64,000 nucleotides of DNA from Brevibacillus agri. Lineage in GTDB: Bacteria; Bacillota; Bacilli; Brevibacillales; Brevibacillaceae. The stretch is taken from NCBI RefSeq assembly GCF_004117055.1, contig NZ_CP026363.1, positions 2,658,001 through 2,722,000 of the forward strand. Reading direction: 5' to 3'. Numbering within the stretch: the stretch's first letter is position 1; each line of letters begins with the position of its first letter. Under the pieces are notes generated by a model. That model worked only from the letters and a program-made list of their open reading frames with translations. It did not search any database and was not told the DNA's origin. The translations under genes and the position numbers were made by a program. Positions 38,629 through 48,038 of this stretch are shown here, in pieces.

Positions 38629-38697
38629 GGTCTTTCGCGGCGCATGATTTTCCCATCTGCTATCCATACTACAGAGGAAAGGGAGGGAGGATCATCC

Positions 38698-39531
38698 ATG
38701 TCGAAGCAACCATACAACCAATTTTTAAATAGGCCGCCTTTTACAAGCTCACTGGCGAACAACGACAAAGGCGCAGCCTCGGAAAGCACGCCTCCGGACG
38801 GACAGGAGCCTGCTGCTACGCCGCCTGCGGAAGCGCCAGCCCAGGAAGATCCGAAGAAAAAGCTTCTGGACTCGATCAGCCAATTGGGGCAAACGAACGT
38901 ACCGCAGTTGGAAAGCAATATTTATTGTATGACCATTATCGGACAAGTAGAAGGGCATATTCAGTTACCGCCGCAAAACAAGACGACCAAGTACGAACAC
39001 CTCATCCCGCAACTGGTTGCAGCCGAGCAAAACAGCAAGATCGAAGGAGTTCTCGTCATTTTGAACACCGTGGGCGGAGACGTGGAAGCAGGACTAGCGA
39101 TTGCCGAGATGGTAGCCTCGATGTCCAAACCTGTCGTGACCCTTGTTCTCGGCGGCGGTCACAGCATTGGCGTTCCGATTGCGGTTGCCGGCACGTATTC
39201 GTTTATTGCGGAAACGGCGACGATGACGATTCACCCGATTCGGCTGACCGGACTCGTGATCGGCGTTCCGCAAACCTTTGAATACTTGGACAAGATGCAG
39301 GATCGCGTCGTCAGCTTTATCGCCCGTCATTCGAATATTTCCGAAGAGAAGTTTCGCGAGCTGATGACGCGCACAGGCGAGCTGACGCGTGACATCGGAA
39401 CGAATGTCATCGGCGTCGATGCCGTCAAGTACGGCTTGATCGACGAGGTCGGCGGTCTGGGCAAGGCGCTGAAAAAACTGAATGAGCTGATTGAAAAAGC
39501 AAGAAACGGGGAGGGGCGGGTTCTTCAATGA
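38698..39531 (+). CDS. tepA: ClpP-like serine protease TepA
   Basis: This encodes 277 residues from ATG 38698 with GGGAGGGAGG upstream; the frame before it lacks a start signal. TepA belongs to the ClpP/SppA crotonase-like fold, described as translocation-enhancing in B. subtilis (ymfB, 245 residues). After a disordered Pro/Ala-rich N-terminus (about 25-60), the [18 protein letters not shown] oxyanion loop, [11 protein letters not shown] (nucleophile Ser) and TIHPIRLTG (His) segments follow. The longer N-terminus differs from Bacillus. It overlaps the ylzJ-like gene by four bases. Confidence 0.9.
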   Translation: MSKQPYNQFLNRPPFTSSLANNDKGAASESTPPDGQEPAATPPAEAPAQEDPKKKLLDSISQLGQTNVPQLESNIYCMTIIGQVEGHIQLPPQNKTTKYEHLIPQLVAAEQNSKIEGVLVILNTVGGDVEAGLAIAEMVASMSKPVVTLVLGGGHSIGVPIAVAGTYSFIAETATMTIHPIRLTGLVIGVPQTFEYLDKMQDRVVSFIARHSNISEEKFRELMTRTGELTRDIGTNVIGVDAVKYGLIDEVGGLGKALKKLNELIEKARNGEGRVLQ

Positions 39532-39758
39532 TTTTATACTCGATTATCCCGACGGAGACGGTTTTTGCCAACATGGACCAGGTGGAAAAGCAGGAACTGG
39601 AAGAGATTACGAACGGCCATGCGACTATGCTGGTGGAGCGGACCGGACCGTATGAGGGAAGAATCGTCAGGCTGATTAGCCCGGACCCGCAAGACTATTT
39701 GAAAGCCCATTACGCTCCCGGACAAAAAGTTCAGTTTCACCCCGAATGGCTCGTCTAA
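39528..39758 (+). CDS. YlzJ-like protein
   Basis: This encodes 76 residues from ATG 39528, overlapping tepA (ATGA). It is a small acidic soluble protein ending in [14 protein letters not shown] and beginning [15 protein letters not shown], both typical of the YlzJ-like family found only in this position between tepA and spoIIIE/ftsK in Bacillales. No function is known. Coupling with tepA suggests a joint role. Confidence 0.85.
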   Translation: MILYSIIPTETVFANMDQVEKQELEEITNGHATMLVERTGPYEGRIVRLISPDPQDYLKAHYAPGQKVQFHPEWLV

Positions 39759-39786
39759 GAAGTCCTGTATTTCTATGAATTTCCTG

Positions 39787-39795
39787 TGTTATACT
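39787..39795 (+). promoter_or_regulatory. possible extended -10 promoter before spoIIIE
   Basis: TG-T-TATACT (39787-39795) is a good extended -10, but no clear -35 is visible. Confidence 0.4.
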
Positions 39796-39810
39796 AATGA
39801 TGTACGAACA

Positions 39811-39839
39811 GCAGCCGAACAAAATACGGCTGCCTTTTT
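39811..39839 (+). terminator. terminator between ylzJ-like gene and spoIIIE
   Basis: GCAGCCG (39811-39817) and CGGCTGC (39827-39833) with a 9-nt A-rich loop are followed by CTTTTT. It lies downstream of the possible -10, so it may also attenuate spoIIIE. Confidence 0.75.
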
Positions 39840-39885
39840 ACCATTTTTGTACATAGCGTTAGTGAGCACAGAAGGAGGCGTGCCA

Positions 39886-42246
39886 TTGAGTAGGAGAAAA
39901 AGAGAGCGGTCACAAGCGGCATTGGCCTCGGTTGTCAAAATAGAGCTGCTCGGATTGCTCATTATTGTGCTGTCCTTGATCGGACTTCTGGAAAGCGGAT
40001 GGCTGGGCAAAAATATTCTGGCGTTTATGTTCCGGTTCGTTGCCGGCTCCTGGGATTTTCTCATCCCTGTGCTGATGATCGGAATGGCTGTCCACATGAT
40101 GTTTACGAGACAGGCGCCGCGGCTCACCTATCGCGTGCTTGGGATTGCGCTGATCGGTGTAGCGATCCTGACGTGGGACCATATGATTTTGTACAAGCAA
40201 ATCACGGCTGACGGCAAATTCGCCGAGCAGAGCATCATTCGGGTCACATGGGACAGAATTTGGCTCGATCACAGCCAAAAAGTGTCCACGACCGGAGTGG
40301 GCGGGGGCATGGTGGGGGCGCTTTTCTTCGCTGTCACAAACGGCCTCGTCGGAACGATCGGGACTGGCTTAATTATCGTCTTTTTGTTTCTCGTCGGTCT
40401 TATGTTTCTGTTCAATCTTTCTTATGTGAACATTTTGATGTTTGTCCGGGACAAAATCGCACTTTTCTACGGCAAGGCGAAGGAGACGGTCAAAGACTCC
40501 GTGCAGCTTTTGCAGGAAGAGGGCGAGCGCCGGAAAAAAGAGGCGAAGGAAGCGGACGCGCAGCGCAAGCAGAAGCTGGCAGAAGCTGGCGAGCCTGACC
40601 CGGATGCGATTTCTGTGCGAGAGCTGAAGGCGAACTTCGACGAGCAGGCAGCGGAGCAGCCTGTCATTCCTGTCATTCACGATTTTGCCGACCGGATCGC
40701 GATGGAAGACGATGGGGGGCCGGCAGAGCCTGCGCAAACGCCCAAGCCTGTTGCCGCACAACCGAAACAGGAAATTACGTTTGCCCTGGAAGGCGACGAA
40801 GAGATTTTCGGGACGCTGGAGACGGCAGAAGAACAGCCAGCGGTGCCATATGAGCTGCCGAGCTTGCAGATGCTGTCCAGACCGCGTTCAACGGGAACGG
40901 CCAAAGATGTGGACCACACCTCGAATGCGCTCAAGCTGGTGCAAACGTTGAAAAGCTTTGGCGTAAGCGCGACGGTTTCCGAAGTGCATCGCGGCCCGGC
41001 CGTCACCCGCTACGAGGTGCAGCCAGCCACGGGGGTAAAAGTGAGCCGGATTGTCAGTTTGACAGACGACCTGGCGCTGGCGCTTGCAGCCAAAGACATT
41101 CGCATCGAGGCGCCGATTCCAGGCAAATCGGCGATCGGTATCGAGGTTCCCAACTCCGAGGTAGCCGTCGTGTCGCTTCGCGAAGTGCTGGAATCGCCGC
41201 AATATCAGGATGCGCCAGGCAAATTGACCGTTGCTTTGGGCCGCGATATTTCGGGCCAGCCGATCGTGGCCGATCTGACGAAAATGCCGCACTTGCTGGT
41301 GGCCGGAGCTACGGGCAGCGGGAAGTCAGTCTGCATCAACGGCTTGATTATGAGCATCTTGTTCAAGGCGAAACCGGACGAAGTCAAGCTGATGATGGTT
41401 GACCCGAAAATGGTCGAGCTGAACGTTTACAACGGCATCCCGCATTTGCTGGCCCCGGTCGTGACAGATCCGAAGCGGGCTTCGGTCGCGCTGAAAAAAG
41501 TCGTGGCCGAAATGGAGCGGCGCTACAACCTGTTTGCGAAAACGGGCAGCCGCAACATCGAGATGTACAATGCGCAAGTGCAGGGCCCGCCTTTACCGTA
41601 CATCGTCGTCATCGTCGACGAGCTGGCTGACCTGATGATGGTCGCCCCAGGCGAGGTCGAGGACGCGATTTGCCGCCTCGCGCAAATGGCGCGCGCTTCC
41701 GGCATTCATTTGATTATTGCGACACAGCGTCCTTCTGTTGACGTCATCACAGGGGTCATCAAGGCGAACATCCCTTCCCGGATCGCCTTTGGCGTCTCCT
41801 CGATGGCGGACTCCCGCACGATTCTCGACATGGGCGGAGCGGAGAAGTTGCTGGGCAGAGGCGACATGCTCTCCTTGCCGATGGGAGCCTCCAAGCCGAT
41901 TCGCGTGCAAGGCGCCTTCGTCTCTGACAAGGAAGTCGAGGAAGTTGTCCGCTTTGTCAAAGAGCAGCAGGAAGTGCGCTACAACGAAGAAATGATTCCG
42001 GGAGAAGTGCAGGAGGAGCAGCAGGCTGTCGTGGATGACGAGCTGTACGATCAGGCTGTCCAGATCGTGTCAGAAGCGCAAACGGCCTCGGCCTCGCTTT
42101 TGCAGCGGCGTTTGCGGGTAGGCTACACGCGAGCGGCCCGGTTGATCGACATGATGGAAGCGCAAGGAGTCGTCGGCCCGTACGAAGGGTCGAAGCCGCG
42201 AGAGGTCCGTGTGCCTCGTCCTTCCATTGAATCCAATATTTCCTAA
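39886..42246 (+). CDS. spoIIIE: DNA translocase SpoIIIE/FtsK
   Basis: This encodes 786 residues (B. subtilis SpoIIIE 787) from TTG 39886, seven bases after AAGGAGG; a GTG at 39880 is too close. The N-terminal 170 residues hold four membrane helices. An acidic/Gln-rich linker follows (about 190-310). The motor has Walker [17 protein letters not shown] and Walker [15 protein letters not shown]. The C-terminal gamma winged helix ([20 protein letters not shown] ... [12 protein letters not shown]) reads polarity sequences. It pumps the chromosome into the forespore and clears trapped DNA at division septa. Confidence 0.96.
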   Translation: MSRRKRERSQAALASVVKIELLGLLIIVLSLIGLLESGWLGKNILAFMFRFVAGSWDFLIPVLMIGMAVHMMFTRQAPRLTYRVLGIALIGVAILTWDHMILYKQITADGKFAEQSIIRVTWDRIWLDHSQKVSTTGVGGGMVGALFFAVTNGLVGTIGTGLIIVFLFLVGLMFLFNLSYVNILMFVRDKIALFYGKAKETVKDSVQLLQEEGERRKKEAKEADAQRKQKLAEAGEPDPDAISVRELKANFDEQAAEQPVIPVIHDFADRIAMEDDGGPAEPAQTPKPVAAQPKQEITFALEGDEEIFGTLETAEEQPAVPYELPSLQMLSRPRSTGTAKDVDHTSNALKLVQTLKSFGVSATVSEVHRGPAVTRYEVQPATGVKVSRIVSLTDDLALALAAKDIRIEAPIPGKSAIGIEVPNSEVAVVSLREVLESPQYQDAPGKLTVALGRDISGQPIVADLTKMPHLLVAGATGSGKSVCINGLIMSILFKAKPDEVKLMMVDPKMVELNVYNGIPHLLAPVVTDPKRASVALKKVVAEMERRYNLFAKTGSRNIEMYNAQVQGPPLPYIVVIVDELADLMMVAPGEVEDAICRLAQMARASGIHLIIATQRPSVDVITGVIKANIPSRIAFGVSSMADSRTILDMGGAEKLLGRGDMLSLPMGASKPIRVQGAFVSDKEVEEVVRFVKEQQEVRYNEEMIPGEVQEEQQAVVDDELYDQAVQIVSEAQTASASLLQRRLRVGYTRAARLIDMMEAQGVVGPYEGSKPREVRVPRPSIESNIS

Positions 42247-42252
42247 ATCCCT

Positions 42253-42292
42253 TGACTTTGCTGGTGTCGTGCAACTGGCAAAGTCATTTTTT
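42253..42292 (+). terminator. terminator after spoIIIE
   Basis: TGACTTTGC (42253-42261) pairs exactly with GCAAAGTCA (42278-42286) across a 16-nt loop and is followed by six T. Confidence 0.8.
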
Positions 42293-42317
42293 CTGGCCGC
42301 AGTTAAAAATATTTGAC

Positions 42318-42346
42318 TTGCATGATGGACGACCCTCATGTAAAAT
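42318..42346 (+). promoter_or_regulatory. promoter of the GntR regulator gene
   Basis: TTGCAT (42318-42323), 17 bases, TAAAAT (42341-42346). An overlapping TTGACT at 42313 gives a 22-base spacing and is less likely. Confidence 0.6.
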
Positions 42347-42450
42347 TTTTAACAGATTGAGGGGAATTGTTGTTATCACGTCTCATGAGAATCAGAGGTC
42401 TGACGTCCTACCTGTTGGGATGGCTAGCGGACAACAGGAGTGAATTGACG

Positions 42451-43176
42451 ATGAGCATCAAAGGGAATGTTCGATCACTTTTCCTCTTGGTTATGGACAA
42501 AATCAAGAGTGATATCGAAACCGGACAACTGCGTCCCGGTGAACGCCTCCCATCCGAAGCCGAACTATCCAAGCAGTTAGGCGTAAGCAGGGCAACCCTT
42601 CGCGAGGCGCTCCGTCTTCTGGAAGAAGAGAAAATTGTCATTCGCAGACACGGTGTAGGGACATTTATCAATTCCAAACCTGTTTTTTCAGGCGGAATTG
42701 GGGAACTCTTTAGTGTGACGGATGCAATTGAACGCCAAGGATACACAGCAGGAACGATGATCCTGAAGACGTACTTTGGCGAGGCAGGAGACGAGGAGCG
42801 GAAAAGCTTGGCCTTGAATCCGGGCGAAGGCGTGCTGACGGTAGAGCGCATTCGGACGGCCGACGGCGAACCAGTGGTCTACTGTATCGACCGTATTCCT
42901 GCGCGCTTGGTGCCAGAAGGCTACACGGCTGGCGGGGAGTCCATTTTCAAATGGCTGGAGAGCGCTACAGGGGTGCGAATTTCGTATGCAGTGGCTCACA
43001 TTGAACCCATGGGCTACAATGAAAAGGTTTCCAATCTGCTGCACTGCGACAAATCTACACCATTGCTCTTGCTCAAGCAGATTCATTACGACGAAAGTGA
43101 AAAGCCGGTTTTATACTCCCATAACTACTTCAGAGCTGACAAAATTCACTTTCACGTCGTGCGGAGACGGTTGTAA
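42451..43176 (+). CDS. GntR/HutC-family transcriptional regulator (YmfC-like)
   Basis: This encodes 241 residues from ATG 42451 with CAGGAG upstream. The winged helix (about 8-75) shows RPGERLPSEAELSKQLGVSRATLREALRLLEEEKIV, classic GntR. A UTRA ligand domain follows (about 85-238: VERIRTADGEPVVYCIDRIPA ... PLLLLKQIHYDE). It matches B. subtilis ymfC in length and position after spoIIIE. Its adjacency, in the same direction, to a nucleoside transporter suggests control of that transporter, with a nucleoside-derived effector. I saw no obvious palindromic operator in the 58-base gap before the lipoprotein gene. Confidence 0.88.
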   Translation: MSIKGNVRSLFLLVMDKIKSDIETGQLRPGERLPSEAELSKQLGVSRATLREALRLLEEEKIVIRRHGVGTFINSKPVFSGGIGELFSVTDAIERQGYTAGTMILKTYFGEAGDEERKSLALNPGEGVLTVERIRTADGEPVVYCIDRIPARLVPEGYTAGGESIFKWLESATGVRISYAVAHIEPMGYNEKVSNLLHCDKSTPLLLLKQIHYDESEKPVLYSHNYFRADKIHFHVVRRRL

Positions 43177-43234
43177 TCGTGGGGGAAACCTCACTCAACA
43201 ATTTTCATCAACCAAAAACAGGGGGTAATCTCAG

Positions 43235-44293
43235 ATGAAGAAAGTTCTATCCGTGCTTTCTGTGGCAACACTCAGCCTGTCGCTTGTTCTTGCTGGCTGC
43301 GGAAGCAAACCAGAAGCACAACCTCAAGGTCAGACTGGCGCAAGCAATGGCGGCGCTGAAGGCGGTGCCAAAACAGCGATCCGAGTTGGTATGGTTACGG
43401 ACGTTGGCGGCGTAAACGACAACTCCTTCAACCAAAGTGCCTGGGAAGGTCTGCAACGTTTCCAAACCGAGCTGAACCTGCCAAAAGACAGCGTAAACTA
43501 TCTGCAATCCACCAGCGATGCTGAGTATGTACCTAACCTGACTCAATTTGTAAAAGACAAATGGGATCTGACTTGGGGTATCGGTTTCCTGATGGGCGAT
43601 CACCTGAAAAAAGTAGCTGACGAAAACAAAGATGCGAAACTGGCGATCATTGACGCGGAAGTAGATGCGCCTAACGTGGAATCCGTTCTCTTCAAAGAGC
43701 ACGAAGGTTCCTTCCTCGCTGGGGTAGTAGCAGCGAAAATGACCAAAACGAAAACAGTCGGTTTCGTTGGTGGCGTTGAAATCCCGGTTATCAAACGTTT
43801 CGAAGTTGGTTTCGAAGCAGGGGTAAAAGCGGCTGATCCTAGCGTTAAAGTAATCAAAGTGTACACAGGTGCATTTGACAAGCCTGACCTTGGCAAATCC
43901 ACTGCTTCCCAAATGTACGGTCAAGGCGCTGACATCATCTTCCACGCTTCCGGCGGTACAGGTGATGGCGTATTTAACGAAGCAAAAGACCGCAAAGCTA
44001 AAGGCGAAAACGTTTGGGTAATCGGTGTAGACAAAGACCAATCCCTGACATTCGGTGACGAGATTACTCTCACTTCCATGGTAAAACGCGTTGACGAAGC
44101 TGTATTCCGTGTATCCAAAGACCTGTCCGAAGGTAAATTCGAGGGCGGTAAAATCAAATGGCTCGGTCTTGCTGAAGACGGTGTAGGCTTGGCTTCCACT
44201 TCCAATAAGAACGTTCCAGAAGACGTACTGAAGCTGGTTGAAGAATACAAGCAAAAAATCGTTAAAGGCGAAATCTCGGTGCCAGACAAGTAA
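43235..44293 (+). CDS. BMP-family nucleoside-binding lipoprotein
   Basis: This encodes 352 residues from ATG 43235 with AGGGGGTAA upstream. The signal peptide ends in lipobox VLAGCG with Cys22 the lipidation site, followed by a Gly/Gln/Ala linker. The BMP/PnrA fold is shown by VGMVTDVGGVNDNSFNQSAWEGL, GFLMGDHL and the FHASGGTGDGVFNEAK hinge. The closest known relative is NupN (YufN), the guanosine receptor of the NupNOPQ system in B. subtilis. Codon use is as biased as in rpsB, implying very high expression, common for binding proteins. Confidence 0.9.
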   Translation: MKKVLSVLSVATLSLSLVLAGCGSKPEAQPQGQTGASNGGAEGGAKTAIRVGMVTDVGGVNDNSFNQSAWEGLQRFQTELNLPKDSVNYLQSTSDAEYVPNLTQFVKDKWDLTWGIGFLMGDHLKKVADENKDAKLAIIDAEVDAPNVESVLFKEHEGSFLAGVVAAKMTKTKTVGFVGGVEIPVIKRFEVGFEAGVKAADPSVKVIKVYTGAFDKPDLGKSTASQMYGQGADIIFHASGGTGDGVFNEAKDRKAKGENVWVIGVDKDQSLTFGDEITLTSMVKRVDEAVFRVSKDLSEGKFEGGKIKWLGLAEDGVGLASTSNKNVPEDVLKLVEEYKQKIVKGEISVPDK

Positions 44294-44311
44294 AACGATG
44301 AAGCGGCAAAT

Positions 44312-44344
44312 GGACAAGGCTGGTTCTAGGAACTGGCCTTGTTC
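44312..44344 (+). terminator. attenuator-type hairpin between binding protein and ABC ATPase genes
   Basis: GGACAAGGCTGGTTC (44312-44326) and GAACTGGCCTTGTTC (44330-44344) form a 15-bp stem with three weak pairs and a TAG loop. Only TTTACC follows. A strong stem with a poor U-tract would let some polymerase through, or protect the 3' end of the binding-protein mRNA. Confidence 0.65.
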
Positions 44345-44384
44345 TTTACCTTCACACTAAACCCAAAAAATGGGGTGAGCATGG

Positions 44385-45926
44385 TTGAGTTCGGTAAAAA
44401 AAGTAGTTGAGATGCGAGGGATTACCAAGCGGTTCCCGGGGATTGTGGCAAACGACAACATCACGCTTTCTGTCAAGCAAGGCGAAATTCATGCGCTTCT
44501 CGGCGAGAATGGCGCAGGCAAGTCGACGTTAATGAACATTTTGTTTGGCCTGTATCAACCAGATGAAGGCGAAATCCTTATCAACGAAAAAGTAGTGAAG
44601 ATTACAAGCCCTAACGTTGCCAACGAGCTTGGCATCGGGATGGTGCACCAGCATTTTATGCTTGTGGAGACGTTTACGGTAACAGAAAACATTGTATTAG
44701 GAAACGAACCGAAAAACGGGTTGCAAATAGATATCCAAAGCGCTGAAAAAGCGGTGGAAAAGCTGTCAAATCAATACGGGCTAAAGGTTGATCCTAGAGC
44801 AAAGATTCAGGATATCTCCGTAGGGATGCAACAACGCGTAGAGATCTTGAAAACGCTTTACCGCGGGGCCGACATCTTGATTTTTGACGAGCCGACTGCT
44901 GTTCTTACCCCTCAGGAAATTCATGAACTCATTGAAATCATGCATAACTTGGTCAAAGAGGGCAAGACCATCATCCTGATTACCCACAAGCTCAAGGAAA
45001 TCATGGCCGTCTGCGACGCCTGCACGATTATCCGTCGCGGGAAAGTGATTGACTCCGTGCTGGTTAAAGACACGAACCCGGACGAACTGGCAGCCAAAAT
45101 GGTGGGGCGCGAAGTCAACTTCCGCGTGGATAAAACCGCGGCGAAGCCGAAGGAAACCATCCTCGCTGTCGAAAACCTCACCGCCATGGGCAACCGCGGC
45201 GTCAATGCGCTGAACAATCTCAGCCTGGAAGTGCGGGCGGGCGAGATTTTGGGGATTGCAGGCGTAGACGGCAACGGGCAGAGTGAACTGATTGAAGTTT
45301 TGACCGGGTTGCGGAAAGCAACCAGTGGCCGTGTCCTTCTCAATGGCAAAGACATTACGAACCAGTCGCCGCGGGATATTTCCGAATCGGGCTTGTCGCA
45401 CATTCCGGAAGACCGTCATAAGCGCGGATTGGTTCTCGATTTTACCATGAGCGAGAATATGGTGTTGGAAACGTATTTCCACCCGACGTTTAACAAAAAC
45501 GGCTTTCTCGACTATGGCGCGATTGACAAGCATGCGGCCAAGCTGATTGAGGAGTTTGACGTGCGCACGCCGTCGATCTACACGCCAGCGCGAGCATTGT
45601 CCGGAGGGAACCAGCAAAAGGCGATTATCGCCCGGGAAGTGGACAAAAACCCGGATTTGCTGATCGCGGCGCAGCCTACACGCGGTCTGGACGTAGGGGC
45701 GATCGAATTTATTCATCGCCGTCTGATCGAGCAACGCGACAAAGGCAAAGCGGTTCTGCTGCTTTCCTTGGAGCTGGATGAGGTCATCAACGTCTCTGAC
45801 CGGATTGCCGTGATTTATGAAGGTAGCATTGTAGGAATTGTCGATGCGAAATCGACGAGCGAGCAAGAGCTGGGCTTGATGATGTCCGGCGGAAAACGAA
45901 TGCCTGGAGGAGGAAACGATGAATAA
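44385..45926 (+). CDS. nucleoside ABC transporter ATPase (NupO-like, two ATPase domains)
   Basis: This encodes 513 residues from TTG 44385 with GGGGTG upstream; the ATG at 44381 is out of frame. It contains two fused ABC domains of the sugar/nucleoside (CUT2-like) type. Domain 1: LLGENGAGKSTLMN, ISVGMQQRVEILK, ILIFDEPTAVLTP. Domain 2: IAGVDGNGQSE (degenerate Walker A), ALSGGNQQKAIIARE, LLIAAQPTRGLDVGA (Walker B Glu replaced by Gln). The degenerate second site is normal for this family. It powers the two permeases that follow. Confidence 0.93.
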   Translation: MSSVKKVVEMRGITKRFPGIVANDNITLSVKQGEIHALLGENGAGKSTLMNILFGLYQPDEGEILINEKVVKITSPNVANELGIGMVHQHFMLVETFTVTENIVLGNEPKNGLQIDIQSAEKAVEKLSNQYGLKVDPRAKIQDISVGMQQRVEILKTLYRGADILIFDEPTAVLTPQEIHELIEIMHNLVKEGKTIILITHKLKEIMAVCDACTIIRRGKVIDSVLVKDTNPDELAAKMVGREVNFRVDKTAAKPKETILAVENLTAMGNRGVNALNNLSLEVRAGEILGIAGVDGNGQSELIEVLTGLRKATSGRVLLNGKDITNQSPRDISESGLSHIPEDRHKRGLVLDFTMSENMVLETYFHPTFNKNGFLDYGAIDKHAAKLIEEFDVRTPSIYTPARALSGGNQQKAIIAREVDKNPDLLIAAQPTRGLDVGAIEFIHRRLIEQRDKGKAVLLLSLELDEVINVSDRIAVIYEGSIVGIVDAKSTSEQELGLMMSGGKRMPGGGNDE

Positions 45927-46992
45927 AGTGATTGCCGTCTTTACAAAAGAATCGTTCCTCGTTCCTGTCGTCGCGATCATTCTCGGCCTGCTGACCGGGG
46001 CGATCGCCATGCTGGCAGGCGGCTTCAACCCGATTCAGGCTTACATGGCCCTGATCGAAAAGGTATTCGGAAGCGCGTATAACTTCGGGGAAACGATCCG
46101 GCAGATTACACCGCTGATCTTTACGGGTCTTGCAGTGGCGTTTGCCTTTCGGACAGGACTGTTCAACATTGGGGCAGAGGGGCAGTTTATTGTAGGGATG
46201 ATCGCTGCGACGACAGTAGGGGTTTCTTTTGATCTTCCTGCTTACATCCACGCTCCTCTCGCTGTGATTGCAGGTGCGGTAGCAGGCGGCCTGTGGGGCT
46301 CGATTGCCGGTTACTTGAAAGCCGCTCGCGGCGTGAACGAGGTTATCACCAGCATCATGCTGAACTGGGTCGCGCTGTACTTGGCAAACTGGGTCATGAA
46401 TGCGTTTTTCATCCCGGCCGGACAACAGCGTTCGGAAATGATTAAGGAATCATCCATGATTACGATTAGCTGGCTCTCGCAAATGTTTGACAGTGCCCGC
46501 TTGCACTGGGGAACCTTGCTTGCTGTGCTTGCCGCTATCTTTTTCTACGTCATTCTTTGGAAAACGAAGTCCGGCTACGAATTGCGTGCCGTAGGTCTGA
46601 ATCCGCACGCTTCCGAATATGCGGGGATGAACGTAAACCGCAACGTCGTCAATGCGATGTTCATCGGCGGCATGTTCGCGGGGATTGGCGGCGCTTGCGA
46701 GATTTTGGGCGTGTTCCATTACCAGGCGATCATGACTGCGCAGCCAGGCTATGGCTTCGACGGTATCGCTGTCGCGTTGATCGGCGGAAATACGCCGCTT
46801 GGCGTCGTGCTTGCCGCCATCTTGTTCGGGATTCTCACTTTCGGGGCAGCCGGCATGAAGTTCGGCGCTGGCGTGCCTGTTGAGCTGATCCGTGTCGTAA
46901 TCGCTTCGGTCATCTTCTTTGTGGCGGCGCACGGCATCGTGAAAATTTTTGTCAAACCAATCTTGAAGAAGAAAAAGGAAGGTGGAAACTGA
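45919..46992 (+). CDS. nucleoside ABC transporter permease (NupP-like)
   Basis: This encodes 357 residues from ATG 45919, overlapping the ATPase gene by eight bases. It is a branched-chain/ribose-type (BPD_transp_2) permease with about eight to ten hydrophobic helices. LFNIGAEGQFIVGM and RGVNEVITSIMLNW in the middle and GLNPHASEYAGMNVNRNVV (EAA-like loop) are family signatures. It ends with a Lys-rich cytoplasmic tail. It forms a heterodimer with the next gene product. Confidence 0.92.
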   Translation: MNKVIAVFTKESFLVPVVAIILGLLTGAIAMLAGGFNPIQAYMALIEKVFGSAYNFGETIRQITPLIFTGLAVAFAFRTGLFNIGAEGQFIVGMIAATTVGVSFDLPAYIHAPLAVIAGAVAGGLWGSIAGYLKAARGVNEVITSIMLNWVALYLANWVMNAFFIPAGQQRSEMIKESSMITISWLSQMFDSARLHWGTLLAVLAAIFFYVILWKTKSGYELRAVGLNPHASEYAGMNVNRNVVNAMFIGGMFAGIGGACEILGVFHYQAIMTAQPGYGFDGIAVALIGGNTPLGVVLAAILFGILTFGAAGMKFGAGVPVELIRVVIASVIFFVAAHGIVKIFVKPILKKKKEGGN

Positions 46993-47951
46993 TGGATTGG
47001 GGAGTCATTCTTAGCAACCTCGTTCATGATACCATCGTGTTTTCCACTGCCCTGATTTTTGCCTCTCTGGGCGGGCTCTATTCCGAGCGCTCTGGTGTCG
47101 TGAATATTGCGCTGGAAGGCATGATGATTATCGGTGCCTTTACAGGTGCCGTCATTACGTACGCGTTCCAAGATTCGCTGGGAGCATTCGCTCCGTGGAT
47201 CGGCTTTATTTTGGCGGGGATCGCCGGTTCGATTTTTGCCCTTCCGCACGCTGTCGCTTCCGTTACCTTCAAAGCGGACCAGACAGTCAGCGGCGTGGCC
47301 TTGAACTTTTTGGCGGCAGGTCTGTCCGTGTACTTGACCAAAATCATCTTTAACGGCGCGGGCCAGACAACGACCTTGTCCAGCGTCTTTGCTAAGTGGG
47401 AAATTCCGCTTTTGCACGACATCCCGTATTTGGGACATGCTATCTTTGAAGCGTATCCGACGAGCTATTTGGCGTTTATCGCGGTCTTTTTGACCTGGTA
47501 CCTGATCTTCAAAACTCCGTTCGGCTTGCGTCTACGCGCGGTCGGTGAGCATCCGCGCGCTGCTGACACGGTTGGGATCAACGTGAAAAGAATGCGTTAT
47601 ACCGCTGTCATGATTAGCGGTGCGCTGGCTGCTTTGGGCGGGGCGACAATCTCGCTGACGACGACGAGCAACTTTTCCCATAACACCGTATCCGGCCAAG
47701 GGTTTATCGCGATTGCCGCGTTGATTTTCGGAAAATGGCATCCGGCCGGAGCGATGGGCGCTGCCTTGTTCTTCGGGGTTGCCCAAGCGATCAAGTCTTT
47801 GGTGCAGATTTTCGGACTGACCAAGTTCATTCCGACCGAGTTTATTTTCATGCTGCCGTACGTACTGACTATTTTGGTCATGGCTGGTCTGGTTGGACGC
47901 TCCAACGCTCCTGCCGCACTGGGCAAACCGTACGATACCGGCTCTCGTTAA
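46992..47951 (+). CDS. nucleoside ABC transporter permease (NupQ-like)
   Basis: This encodes 319 residues; ATG 46992 shares one base with the previous stop (TGATG). Second permease of the pair, with SERSGVVNIALEGMMIIGAFTGA near the N-terminus and VGEHPRAADTVGINVKRMRYTAV as the ATPase-coupling loop. About nine hydrophobic helices are present. With the lipoprotein, the ATPase and the first permease it forms a complete importer. Last gene of the operon; no clear terminator follows. Confidence 0.92.
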   Translation: MDWGVILSNLVHDTIVFSTALIFASLGGLYSERSGVVNIALEGMMIIGAFTGAVITYAFQDSLGAFAPWIGFILAGIAGSIFALPHAVASVTFKADQTVSGVALNFLAAGLSVYLTKIIFNGAGQTTTLSSVFAKWEIPLLHDIPYLGHAIFEAYPTSYLAFIAVFLTWYLIFKTPFGLRLRAVGEHPRAADTVGINVKRMRYTAVMISGALAALGGATISLTTTSNFSHNTVSGQGFIAIAALIFGKWHPAGAMGAALFFGVAQAIKSLVQIFGLTKFIPTEFIFMLPYVLTILVMAGLVGRSNAPAALGKPYDTGSR

Positions 47952-47996
47952 GGATCAGTTGACATAATTTGCGTCTGGAACCCGTTCCTTTCCGTA

Positions 47997-48005
47997 TGCG
48001 ATAAT
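47997..48005 (+). promoter_or_regulatory. possible extended -10 promoter before the M23 peptidase
   Basis: TG-C-GATAAT (47997-48005) without a recognisable -35. A TTGACA at 47959 is too far upstream to pair with it. Confidence 0.35.
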
Positions 48006-48038
48006 TTTTCTTGTGAGATTGCGCGGGGAGGGAAAGAA

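Noticed and set aside
39775-39885. N-terminal extension of spoIIIE
   Set aside because: It crosses a terminator hairpin; the TTG at 39886 gives the family length.
45230-45700. Second ATPase domain of the ABC protein as degraded or broken
   Set aside because: A degenerate Walker A/B in the second half is usual for this transporter family.
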